Shown here: positions 22,481 through 32,900 of the stretch, in pieces | Position numbering within the stretch: position 1 is the stretch's first letter | Layout of the letters: every line of letters begins with the position of its first letter | Origin: Bolinopsis microptera | Lineage: Eukaryota > Ctenophora > Tentaculata > Lobata > Bolinopsidae | Assembly: GCF_026151205.1 (NCBI RefSeq) | Contig: NC_087075.1 | Location: 15,079,628-15,143,627, forward strand | Direction of reading: 5' to 3' | Length of the DNA: 64,000 bases | Translations under genes and position numbers: made by a program | Notes under the pieces: generated by a model | Databases searched by the model: none | What the model was told of the DNA's origin: nothing | What the model saw: only the letters and a program-made list of their open reading frames with translations

Positions 22481-22939
22481 CCCTCGTGAAATAGAACGCC
22501 CACTAGAGACTTGGTTCCATTTCCGTATCAAAAAGCTGGTTCCTGAGTATCCGAGATTGTGGAACCAGATGATACGGTTTTTGAGGCATTTTGATACAGT
22601 CATTTCAGTCTGTTAAAGTAGTTTCAGAGTGCTGGAAATTGTTGTACGGTGTAGGGGGATGTGTTTACTAACTATTTTGACGTCAAAATTGTCGCCAGAG
22701 GCTCCCTGAGTCATGGAATGAACGGAATGAACAAAAATGAATTTTTTTCTAAAACTCGTCGGATTGCCCCAAAATCCAAGAACGAGGATATGATCTTCTT
22801 AGAAGACAATGATCTGATCTATCGGAGACAAGAACCCTGCATGCGATCAAACGTGATCTGAACCTTATCAAGAAGAATTCACATGCTTGCTGCTTGTTTG
22901 TAAACAATTGGCTCGTTATCCCTGTCACGATGAAGCGGG

Positions 22940-22947
22940 TATAAATA
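22940..22947 (+). promoter_or_regulatory. TATA box of the right-arm ORF
   Basis: TATAAATA in GGGTATAAATACCC, 317 bp before the ATG at 23257, is identical in context to the left-arm box. The conserved 5' leader between them contains no upstream ORF of note. Confidence 0.65.
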
Positions 22948-24611
22948 CCCTCGTGAAATATAGCCCACCCGGTTTCAGTTTACTATTTCACACACTGAGT
23001 ACAATCTTTTGACATTTCAACTTTAAGCTCTATCTTTCAAACATTTTTATTTTGTAGTTTACGCTACGTGCCTGTCTTCTTTGCCTACTTTACTCTAAAC
23101 TACGTTTTATCTACAACTAGTTCTGAGTCCTCCCTTCCTACTCCTATCTGGACTGTGTTGTTTCCTACAACCAGTTCTTTGACTACACTTCTCCCTATCT
23201 GAGTTTTACTTATTGGCTGTTTTTTACAGCTAACTCAGTCAACACGACTACTCCCTATGGATACATCTCAGGTAAATGCCGTGATTGAGCTCATTCGTGA
23301 CTCCCACAAGTTCGATTCATCTTTAGGTGTATATTATCATAATATGCAGGATGCTTTGCCTCCTTTATCACATGCTTATTCTGACCCCCTGACCGTGTGC
23401 TCCTCTGTAGTACTGCGGTTAGAGTGTGGTTCTTATGTGTTCATTTCTGATCTTAAGTCAGGTCCTAAGATACCCCACGTTAGATTGTTTTGTAGTTCAG
23501 TTCATGTTTCCTTTATCTGATAAGTTGCAACAGTTCTTTAAGCACTTTTTCCCCTGTAAGCACACTTTAGATGTATATGAATGTTCTGACCACTGCTCAC
23601 TAGATAAGGATGGCTCTGTAGTGGCTCTCTTAAATTTATATAGCTGCATAATAACTGATAGGTCTCTTAAGTTTAATCTCTTGGAGAGCCAGAAAGTATT
23701 AGATGGAATAGTTGCAAGTTTCCACACCTCCATAAGTTCTAAGATTTTAGTTAGATACTCTAACCAGTTGTTTCATTCTGTTGAGGAAGTTCGGGCAGAC
23801 AAGTCGTACTCTGTTATGATTTGTTCTGCCGAACAGGTACTCCAGAATAGGAAGGAACTAGGTGCCAAGTTAGATAATCAGTCACGTAAACATTCAGTCA
23901 AACCCTCTGTCGACTCAGACGAGGATTTCGAGCAAGCACCTAAGTTTAAGAGTAAGAAGTTGAAACGTTCAGATATAGATTTGCCTAAGTTTTCTGATTA
24001 TGTAAAGATTGATCCATCTATTTCCAAACATAGTCTAGATTGTATTAAGGAACTGTCTTCCTCTCGTCCCTCATCCAAATCATCTGTACCACCCAACTCA
24101 TCTGTACCACCCAACTCATCTGTACCACCCAACTCATCTGTACCACCTAAATCATCAGCTCAACCCAAATCATCAGCTCAACCCAAATCATCAGCTCAAC
24201 CCAAATCTTCAGCTCAACCAAAATCATCAGCTCAACCCAAATCATCAGTTCAACCCAAATCATCAACTCAACCCAAATCATCAGCTCAAACCAAATCATC
24301 TGTACCACCTAAATCATCAGTTCAACCCAAATCATCAGCCCAACCCAAGTCATCAGTTCTACCCAAATCATCAGCTCAACCCAAGTCATCAGTTCTACCC
24401 AAATCATCAGCTCAACCCAAATCATCAGTTCAACCCAAATCATCAGCTCAACCCAAATCATCAGTTCAACCCAAATCATCAGCTCAACCCAAATCATCAG
24501 TTCAACCCAAATCATCAGCTCAACCCAAATCTTCAGCTCAACCAAAATCATCAGCTCAACCCAAATCATCAGTTCAACCCAAATCATCAACTCAACCCAA
24601 ATCATCAGCTG

Positions 24612-26003
24612 ATTGATTGGGAACTGGGTTTTACTACCCCAGTTAATGTTTACTAAAATAGATATTGAACAGCAATTTAATAAGATAGAAATCGTACCAG
24701 CGTACTTTAAAATCTGTATGATTCATGAAATTAAAAGTAGCTATGACCATTAAGAGTTAAATATATTGTTTATATTCCCCATCATGGACTAGTGGCTCAA
24801 CAAAACTGCGTCGGAAATTAAAGCTCAGCTAAAGCCTGAAGACTATTCAGTCTTGTGTAGAAAATAACTACAGCTACCAATATGTCCCTCACAAACATGG
24901 TCCAAAACATATCAAAACAGCACACGAAACACACACTCAAAAAAAGTTGTCAACCGTTGCTCTCATCGGCACAATAAATTTGCCCGTCCTTTATGTAAAA
25001 CTTTTTGGTCGGTTCTGCAAGTGCCCGCTTCTTCATGTCCTGTACCAGATCTTTCCGGAGCTTCCTCTGTTCGACAGACCGATCAGGGCTCAAGAAAACT
25101 GTCTTAAACTTCTCACTCTGCCGCAGGTTCCTGGCATTCCTCAGAATCTGATCAACGATGAGCGAGTTTGAGGTGATAACTTTAACTGGTCGCGTTGAGT
25201 CAACCGTTTTCCTTTTTCCTATTCTCTGAGCCTCTACTTTTGGCTTTATGCCAATAGTTTCCAGAACTTCACTGACTTGAGATTCGAGCTTCTCTTCTTT
25301 TTCCTCAGGCAGACCGAAGATAAGAAGGTTCCTGCTGCGGTCCTCCTCTGCAACAATAGTCTTGACTACAGACGTCAATGCTTCCGGGCTGATTACTGGA
25401 GACTGTGCTGGAAAACTTTGAACGATAGAGCTGTAAGATTGGAACTCCGCTTTCACTGAATCAGCAACTGAACTTGACACAGTTTTCTTCATCGCTTCAA
25501 GTTGCTCAGTCTTGCAAGCTGATAGCTCGGCCTGAACACTGATCACCTGCTCTTGCTTCTCAATTAACTGACCCTGAAGTCTGGTCAACACATTCTTATA
25601 CGCTTCAACGGTCTCCATAAGATAGTTCGTATACTCAAAAGATCGACCACACACATCGACAATCTCCGGCTTATTCAGTCTGTTGAAGTTCTTAGCGTCC
25701 GCAATGTCCTTTAACTTTCCGTACGGCTTGCCAAATTTCTTCAGAGTCTCTTTGCTCCAGGTGAACATCTCATTCCACATGTAATTGATACTTTCCAAGT
25801 CCAAATCTGCCATCGTAAAGATCAGCACAACAAGCTAGCAGCGCAGTAGCGGTGCAATTATAAAGAGATAAGCAGTGCGATAACGAGAGCTAACAATTTT
25901 AAAACGGCAGTGAGAGTGTATTTCGACTAATGACGGCAGTGAGAGTGTATTTCGACTAATGAAAGAGTGTATTTCGACTAATGAGAGTGTATTTCGACTA
26001 ATG
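24612..26003 (-). mobile_element. Inserted LINE 5' part (5' monomers plus ORF1)
   Basis: The left arm lacks this segment, so it is an insertion or an arm-specific retention. On the minus strand it starts with three to four monomers containing CATTAGTCGAAATACACTCT, then a leader, then ORF1. It ends about 340 bp after the ORF1 stop without a poly-A or simple-repeat tail. A LINE that keeps its 5' end and lacks its 3' end is unusual; an internal deletion or DNA-mediated capture may explain it. Confidence 0.65.
24950..25813 (-). CDS. LINE ORF1-like protein (RRM-type core, coiled coil)
   Basis: The start is taken at the ATG at 25813 (MADLDLES), with about 287 codons. Residues about 60-120 are a Glu/Gln/Lys-rich coiled-coil-like stretch (EKQEQVISVQAELSACKTEQ). 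Then comes RSRNLLIFGLPEEKEEKLES, the hallmark RNP-like motif of many non-LTR ORF1 proteins, followed by RIGKRK, RPVKV and RKDLVQDMKKRA. By family knowledge it would bind its own RNA as a nucleic-acid chaperone. ORF2 is missing behind it, so the copy cannot move on its own. Confidence 0.8.
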   Translation of the reverse strand: MADLDLESINYMWNEMFTWSKETLKKFGKPYGKLKDIADAKNFNRLNKPEIVDVCGRSFEYTNYLMETVEAYKNVLTRLQGQLIEKQEQVISVQAELSACKTEQLEAMKKTVSSSVADSVKAEFQSYSSIVQSFPAQSPVISPEALTSVVKTIVAEEDRSRNLLIFGLPEEKEEKLESQVSEVLETIGIKPKVEAQRIGKRKTVDSTRPVKVITSNSLIVDQILRNARNLRQSEKFKTVFLSPDRSVEQRKLRKDLVQDMKKRALAEPTKKFYIKDGQIYCADESNG

Positions 26004-27199
26004 AGTTCAACCCAAATCATCTGTACCACCTAAATCATCAGTTCAACCCAAATCATCAGCTCTGGATCAGAAATGGATCCTTCCCAGCCTACTATTAATC
26101 CTTACCCACAGCTTCACCTCTACCTTCCTCCAACCTTGCCTGGAAGTTCATCCTACTACTGTGCTTAGTTCTTTTAGATCTGCGTTTAAATTATTATAAC
26201 AGAGTTAAATTATTTTGAAGGTATTGAAGTATTGAATGATATTATGATTGATGTTGTGCAAAACTATTACTACCGCTTTATTACTGCCAATTGCTGTTAC
26301 AATTTGTAGAAACTGATTTATACATTTATACATATGAGTATGAGTATTGCTGAAAGCACAGTGTAAGGCCTACACATATGATATCAAAAAATCAAATCTC
26401 AAAAATAACAAAGTAACAATCTGCTCTCTTTAATTAATAATTATTGAAATCCATCCAAGTAAAAAGTTGTATTACCAGAGAGGTTAAATTTAAATTTCAA
26501 ACAACCTTGTCTACAGCTTCTTGGAAGAAAATGGAACCGGATTCTAGTGGACGTTCTGAAACTGGTAGGGCTACAAAACTAAGTTGGAACACATCTTGTT
26601 TGAATACTGTTGAACCAAATTCAACTCTCTGCAACAACACAAGCAGACAAAATTTCTCAAAATCCGTTTTATCTTCTCAACTGGTTCTAAATTCTTGAAT
26701 CCAGCCAAGGGTATAATGGGTGTTCTGGGAGTGCTAGGGCCACCAAACTTTGTGGGAACACTATTAGGGTCAATACCAAACGATTCCGACCTGTTTTGGG
26801 GCAATCCGACGAGTTTTAGAAAAAATTTCATTTTTGTTCATTCCGTTCATTCCATGACTCAGGGAGCCTCTGGCGACAATTTTGACGTCAAAATAGTTAG
26901 TAAACACATCCCCCTACACCGTACAACCATTTCCAGCACTCTGAAACTACTTTTAAAGACTGAAATGACCGTATCAAAATGCCTCAAAAACCGTATCATC
27001 TGGTTCCACAATCTCGGATTCATCTTCTGTTCAGATGTAACACGCCAAAACCAAAGTATTAAAGCTCTTTGGCAAGCATCGAGTACGATACGACGCGCAA
27101 TTGTGCTTGAAGTGACGACGCGCACGAGCGATAAGGAGCTACTTATCGCTCGATCGACCGAGCGATAAGTCCGCGCGGCACCCGACTACCATGAGCCTA

Positions 27200-27950
27200 A
27201 TAGGAGATAAATTGTACATTTAAATAAATGTGCTGCTGATTATATAACCTAGCTAGGAAACTCGAAGCCAACTATTGGGGTTGGTGTTGTTACAACATAG
27301 TAATAATATTGATGATATTACTAATACTATACCTACCATGAAGAGGCATTATATTACGTGAGTCTCGACCCTAATCCGTGAGTATGTGAAGGAATGTGAG
27401 ACTTGAGATTCAGTGAGTCAAGCCTTAGATCCAGTAATCCGAACGTTTGAGCCGCTGAGTCGACAAAGTTAACCCAGTAAGCCGAAACTTACAGAAGCCA
27501 ATTCATGAGTCTGAATCAGTTTATAAAATATAAATACTGAATTTTGACTCGCTCAAAGTGAGTCTAGGGTTATGAGTATATACTTCAAGAGAGGCGTTTT
27601 CTTGTATTAAATATTATCAACTAACCGAGTGCAATCATACGATGCTCACTAGAAAGTTTATCTTTCAAAAGTGGGTACGCTCCGTAGTACGGAGCGTACA
27701 TTAGTCCGTACTTTAGCGTACCAGGAAACTCATCTAACGGGAAATATTTGAAGAATCGAATCTTTATAATAAATTCGGGATCCGCTCGAGCAGGCAGCTG
27801 GGAACGCTTGGCTATTATAAGTACCGGAAAGAAAGCCAGGAACTGGGAAGAGAAGGCAGAACATTACACGTGTACATTGTATATTGTATACATTGTGTAC
27901 ATTGTACCACTACCAGCTCAAAATACCAAGTCTCAATTGAGCTCATCCTG
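27200..27950. other. Intergenic region before the second secreted-protein gene
   Basis: No gene is supported. It contains the palindrome at 27675-27699 and a TGTACATTGTA-rich stretch at about 27870-27905 preceded by an ACACGTGT site. This lies just upstream of the core promoter of the gene at 28085 and may be regulatory. Confidence 0.5.
27675..27699. repeat. 25-bp near-perfect palindrome
   Basis: GTACGCTCCGTA and its complement TACGGAGCGTAC are separated by a single G. A partial third copy (TTAGTCCGTAC..GCGTACC) follows. Confidence 0.85.
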
Positions 27951-27956
27951 TTAAAA
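27951..27956 (+). promoter_or_regulatory. TATA-like box of the second secreted-protein gene
   Basis: TTAAAA followed by CACCTGA aligns with TATAAAACACCTGA before the gene at 10320. AACTGGAGACTTTAC and CCTAACTCCTCCAAAG in the leaders are also shared between the two genes. Confidence 0.5.
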
Positions 27957-28084
27957 CACCTGAGTTTATTAATAACTACCCCCAACTGGAGACTTTACTT
28001 ATCTGGAGACTTTGAACTATAAGAACCGTCCTAACTCCTCCAAAGTCCATTATTCACTTGAATTGTTAATTTGTTTGCTACAAA

Positions 28085-29260
28085 ATGAAGATCATACTGT
28101 TTGTCATCGCTGCGGTCCTCCTGCTTCAGGTAATTGTTGCAGAGGAAGAGAATAAATACCGGACCAATGTCTCCAAGTACAAGAAGCAAGTAGCAGCGTA
28201 CTCAGCCAAGAGGAAAGCGTACAAAGCCAGGAAGGGAGCGGCGTTCAAGAAGATGAGTACATCAAAGGCACAATTTACCTCATATAGGACGAAGTACATA
28301 TCATCCAACAAAAGGCAAGCAGCAGCATCCGCCAAGTCACTCAAGGCTCTAAAGGCTATGAAGGCTAAAAGCACCTCCTGTATGAACACCATTAAGGCTT
28401 ACAACAGACAGGTGAAAGCTTACAACAAGCAAATCAGGGCCCAACGAGTCCAGCAGAGAAAGAGCAGGGCAGTGTACCTGGCACGGTACAGCGCGTACAA
28501 GAAGTCTGTCACTTCGTACAACAACGCTAACAAGTCGTACTATAGTTATAATACCAGGTACACCCAGGCTAACAGCCGGATGGTCGCTAACCAGAAACTG
28601 TATGCTAAATACCAGGCCGCAGTAAAGGCGGCGGCAGCGAAAAAGGCGGCAGCAGCGAAAAAGGCAGCTGCAGCAAAGAAGGCAGCTGCAGCTAAGAAGG
28701 CAGCGGCAAGAAAGGCAGCTGGACATGGCGGACATGGACATGGCGGACCTCACGGTGGACCTCACGGTGGACCTCACGGTGGACCTCATGGCGGACCTCA
28801 TGGCGGACCTCACGGTGGACCTCATGGTGGACCTCATGGCGGACCTCACGGTGGACCTCATGGCGGACCTCATGGTGGACCTCATGGCGGACCTCACGGT
28901 GGACCTCATGGCGGACCTCATGGCGGACCTCACGGTGGACCTCATGGCGGACCTCACGGTGGACCTCATGGCGGACCTCATGGTGGACCTCATGGTGGAC
29001 CTCACGGTGGACCTCATGGTGGACCTCATGGCGGACCTCACGGTGGACCTCATGGCGGACCTCACGGTGGACCTCATGGTGGACCTCATGGTGGACCTCA
29101 TGGTGGACCTCACGGTGGACCTCATGGTGGACCTCATGGTGGACCTCACGGTGGACCTCATGGTGGACCTCACGGTGGACCTCACGGCGGACCTCACCAT
29201 GGCCCACCCCACCATGGCCCACCCCACGGCCACCATGGCCCACCCCACCATGGACAGTAA
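28085..29260 (+). CDS. Secreted Lys/Tyr-rich protein with HGGP tail, 391 aa
   Basis: Its 19-residue signal peptide is identical to that of the gene at 10320, likewise followed by EEE. Residues about 24-180 are Lys/Tyr/Ala/Ser/Arg-rich and probably helical (KYKKQVAAYSAKRKAYKARK type), with a single Cys at about 99. Five AAAKK pentapeptides follow (about 180-208), then about 38 HGGP tetrapeptides and a [10 protein letters not shown] end. The middle is unrelated to the heptads of the first gene, yet both ends, leader and 3' UTR are shared. It is very basic with a His-rich tail. An extracellular matrix, adhesive or capsule protein is conceivable; glycine/histidine-rich spinalin of Hydra nematocysts is an analogy only. 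The function is unknown. Confidence 0.85.
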   Translation: MKIILFVIAAVLLLQVIVAEEENKYRTNVSKYKKQVAAYSAKRKAYKARKGAAFKKMSTSKAQFTSYRTKYISSNKRQAAASAKSLKALKAMKAKSTSCMNTIKAYNRQVKAYNKQIRAQRVQQRKSRAVYLARYSAYKKSVTSYNNANKSYYSYNTRYTQANSRMVANQKLYAKYQAAVKAAAAKKAAAAKKAAAAKKAAAAKKAAARKAAGHGGHGHGGPHGGPHGGPHGGPHGGPHGGPHGGPHGGPHGGPHGGPHGGPHGGPHGGPHGGPHGGPHGGPHGGPHGGPHGGPHGGPHGGPHGGPHGGPHGGPHGGPHGGPHGGPHGGPHGGPHGGPHGGPHGGPHGGPHGGPHGGPHGGPHGGPHGGPHHGPPHHGPPHGHHGPPHHGQ

Positions 29261-29977
29261 ATTGAATAATTTACGAATGACTGGACGGACAATTCACTTG
29301 TGTGAATTATTTGTGAACGACTGTTAATTGTATATAATAATTGTTAATTGTATATAAACATTAAAAAATTTCCTCATCAACAATTTGAATTGATGCACAA
29401 AATAACATTTTGAAGACTTGGAGACTTTTTTGAACAATTGCATAATGCATAGTATATATTATTCTAGCAGCAAAAAATATGTACTCTCATGTATCGAGCC
29501 CTATCGACCTGGGCATGCGTACAATGTACTCTAGAAAGGAAGACCACTTCAATTAAATCTCATTCCGAATGTGACTAATTATGTGCCCTTGATTACGGAG
29601 AACTATAAGTACCTAAGGTGATACAAATCATCTTATATTATGGCTTGTCGGATCACGTGATTATCACGGTCTGACTCCTACATTGCGGCAGGTTTGGTCA
29701 CGTGCAACAACCTACTATTTCTAAGATAAAGTTAGAATTTAAAGTTAAAGTCCTGTTTGAAGCTGCAGTTCCCTTACAAACAAACCAAAATTATAATTTA
29801 TATAACCAATGCTCAACAGTGATTGGTTGATCTCTGTCACTTGCTCAAACAACGTTTCGCTTTTTCAGTAGTACTAAATAGTATTTATCGATCAATCTCA
29901 TTGGCATATCAATCGTTAAATTAAGTAATCGAATAATTACTTAATCGACTAATCAATTTAATTAATAAGATAATTAC
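29261..29977. other. 3' UTR of the secreted-protein gene and intergenic DNA
   Basis: 29261-29480 is similar to the 3' flank of the paralogue at 13497. CACGTG sites occur near 29655 and 29700. The remainder carries no recognised feature. A terminal exon of the minus-strand gene upstream could lie here but was not identified. Confidence 0.5.
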
Positions 29978-32900
29978 CGTGTTGTCATCCTCTGTCTCCC
30001 AGCTACCCTCACTCTCCCACTCATCTTCCACTCCTTCTTCTTCCTCTTCTATCTTGCCAAAATCTAAGGGATGACGATTTATCATTTCATCAAGGATTAT
30101 GAAGGAGCACACGTGATAAAACAGGGTTTAACTGAGCCGCGCAACAGCTGAATATTCATGAGCAGAAGTGGTTAGGATAATTAAGAATACGAGAAGGGGA
30201 TGTTGTTCTCAGTAATCACAAATCTGAACTGCTGCTTTCAATTCACTTTACTAGTCCCTATATGATAACCTTATCGGAAGTTATTTGACCGGACATTGCG
30301 TGAACGGACATAATTTTGAACGGACATTAAAATGGACGCCCAAAGGCATTCATTTAATATATTTAATTTAACTACCATGTCGGACTTTATTTGAACGGTC
30401 ATTAAAATTAAAGCTAGGGCCTCTAGCGTTCAATTAATGTGCGACTATGTAATCAATTGAGCAGCGTACCGACAAGTTTTAGCATGTAAATCTACAAGAC
30501 TTTGCTCAGGAATATTAATGCCCACTAACCAAGTTCATCTTCTCCCTTTTCCTCTACTACCTCCTCCTTTACCTCCTCCTGTTCCTCTGTCTCTTCCTGT
30601 TCTTCCTCCTTGACAACAGTAACAAGGCTAGTTGTGGGCGTGGCTTCCACTGTGAGATCAGGTAGAGATGTGACGGGAGATTCGGTTTTAACACTAGTGG
30701 GCTCTGTGGAATGTTATAAATAACATAATATTATGTATATAATATACATAATATTCATTATTATATTATGTTTATTATGTATATATATACATAATATTAT
30801 GTATATTATGTATATATACATAATGTTCGGTTTTAACACTAGTGGGCTCTGTGGAATGTTATAAATCTTAAATAATGATTGTTTGATAATTATTATCAAA
30901 TGATAATTTAACTGGATTGTTAATCGAGAATTATCTATAGTAAATAGTGAAATGAGATAAGAAGAAGAGAGATAATATTCAAAGGGAGATAAGAGAAGAT
31001 AGCAAGCGATAATTTTTAGCAAAAACAGGGGTCATCGATGACAAATGATGACACAATGATTTTACTCAGCCAATTAATTAATTAGATCATTACTTCATTA
31101 AGTACAATCACTTCTCGATACTAGTTAACTTCGCCCTAACTTGCAACTGTATTTAATATATTTGTTTATATAAGTTGAAATTATTGCTCTTGCTATTTCA
31201 TGCTGAATTAGATAGGATACAAAACAATAAATAAATTCTGTATAATTGAAGAGCGCAGATTATCTTTAATCATTATTAATGGACTAATTTGTATCGGAGA
31301 TAAAAATATTGTAACTTAACTCAGCAGTGAGATAAAGAAAACAGAAAGATATTAAATGAATAAAACGCGGTTTTTACCTTACAAAACTACTGAAGATAAT
31401 GCTATGGCTGTAATCTAATCACACATCACCACTGTTCTAGCAGTGATATAATGCTGCAATGAAATTGATCACAAGTCACGCGATCACGTGATATGATCAC
31501 GTGATCAGATACCATATAAGAAGGACATAAGGAGCTGGAGTAGCACACGAAATGGGAACGCTGCCAAGCTTCGTACACCACGCTCTAGGGACAGTTCAAA
31601 ATAGTGGGGCAAAAAATAGTGGGGCAAAAAATAGTGGGGCAAAAAATAGTGGGGCAAAAAATAGTGGGGCTTTACATCTTTACATAAGGGAATTTGAATA
31701 ACGTTCCGTTTTTAATTAAATCCTTAGACGTATTGTTATTCGGTATAGATTTCTTAAATTATCACCACAAAGGTTAGAGCAGCACAAAATAATCAATGAG
31801 CAATGCACAACTGTGTGGACCACTGCTGGATAACAAATACAGTTTTTCAACCTTAGCGGTTAGTCAGGCCATGGTTATTGAAAATATATGAATTGAAAGC
31901 AGACATGTAGTTAAATCCTCCTAAATTGGACCCCTTAACCTATTTCACTTTCAGATTGGATAAACCCATCGGTTTTCAGATCGGAATTAATTTAGAAGCT
32001 CTATAATTCACCGATCAAATATCCGAATAAATACGAAAAATTAGTCCTTCTAAATTACTTAATAAGTAATAATTATGCTAAAATTAATTATGAATATGTG
32101 CAAGTTTACCTGGAGGGGTAATTTTACGTGGAACAGGTATCCTGCTGGTGACCTTGGTCTTATTCTGAGTAGGAAGCTTCAAGACAGGTGCCAGGGTCCT
32201 CTGCGGAGGCAATGGACTCGACTTCGGACTCGGTTTAGGACTCTCTTTTGGATTTTTATGGACATTGGAGTTTGCTGAAGCTTTGTTTGTCAAGTCTTTT
32301 TTAGAGTTGTCTTTTCCATTATCCACCTCTGCAGTTTCTTTTTCCAAGTTTTGTTTCATCTCACATTTAGACTGAAGGGTTTTAGTGCCTATTTTTGAAG
32401 ACTCTTTCTCACTTGAAAGCGGACCAAGATCGGATGGAAGGGAACCTTTATTCGCAGCTACTTGTTCAATTTCAGCGATAGCTTCTAAGTTAGAGGTGAG
32501 TCGACGTTCTTTTCCCTCCAGGTAAATAATTTTGCGGGGAGGAGGAATAAGGTTTTCTGAAAAACAAGATAAGAAGAACATGCAGCAGATAAGAAAGGTA
32601 CAAGCATTTTAGCGGTAATTAGCAGCTAATTAGCGGTAAACAGAACTAATTAGCAGAATTAGCAGCTAATTAGCAGTAAACAGTACTAATTAGCAGAATT
32701 AGCATGCAGCATATTACAACAACGAGCAGATAAACAGTGCTTTTAGAAGTATAGATTATAGATTGTAGAAGCACATACAGGTCTGACCAGAAACACAAGA
32801 AAAGGTTTTCTGGCAGGTGAAACACAAGGAAATGTTTTCTGCCAGGTGATATGTCCTACCTTGGATCATGATATCGTTTACGGTATCCTCAAACTCCTTC

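Larger units (their letters stand above)
23257..26170 (+). pseudogene. Right-arm copy of the SAQPKS-repeat ORF, broken
   Basis: This is the mirror copy of the ORF at 16366-17862. It begins identically at 23257 but has lost 8 bases near 23493 (the left arm has CCTTAGTT between two AGTTC motifs), so the first frame ends at 23520 and the rest continues in the next frame. The hexapeptide region is then split by a 1.4-kb insert (24612-26003). The C-terminal part resumes at about 26004 (LDQKWILP-type end). It also has different repeat numbers from the left copy. It would not make a full protein. Confidence 0.85.
15103..27197. mobile_element. Giant 12.1-kb palindromic transposon
   Basis: The left end GGCTCATGGTAGTC (15103) and the right end GACTACCATGAGCC (27197) are inverted, flanked by TA on both sides. 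From these ends inward almost everything is mirrored: GAGCGATAAG-rich termini, about 340-bp repeats, an ORF of about 500 codons, its TATA promoter, and a region ending near 20655 and 20776 with a spacer of only about 120 bp. Differences between arms are mostly later events: a LINE piece at 19192-19962 on the left, and a 1.4-kb insert at 24612-26003 plus a promoter duplication near 22310-22490 on the right. No known transposase motif is seen. It could be a foldback element or an inverted dimer of a smaller transposon. Confidence 0.85.

Noticed and set aside
28349-29251. Minus-strand and shifted plus-strand frames over the HGGP region
   Set aside because: Produced by the 12-bp coding repeat; the supported frame has the signal peptide.
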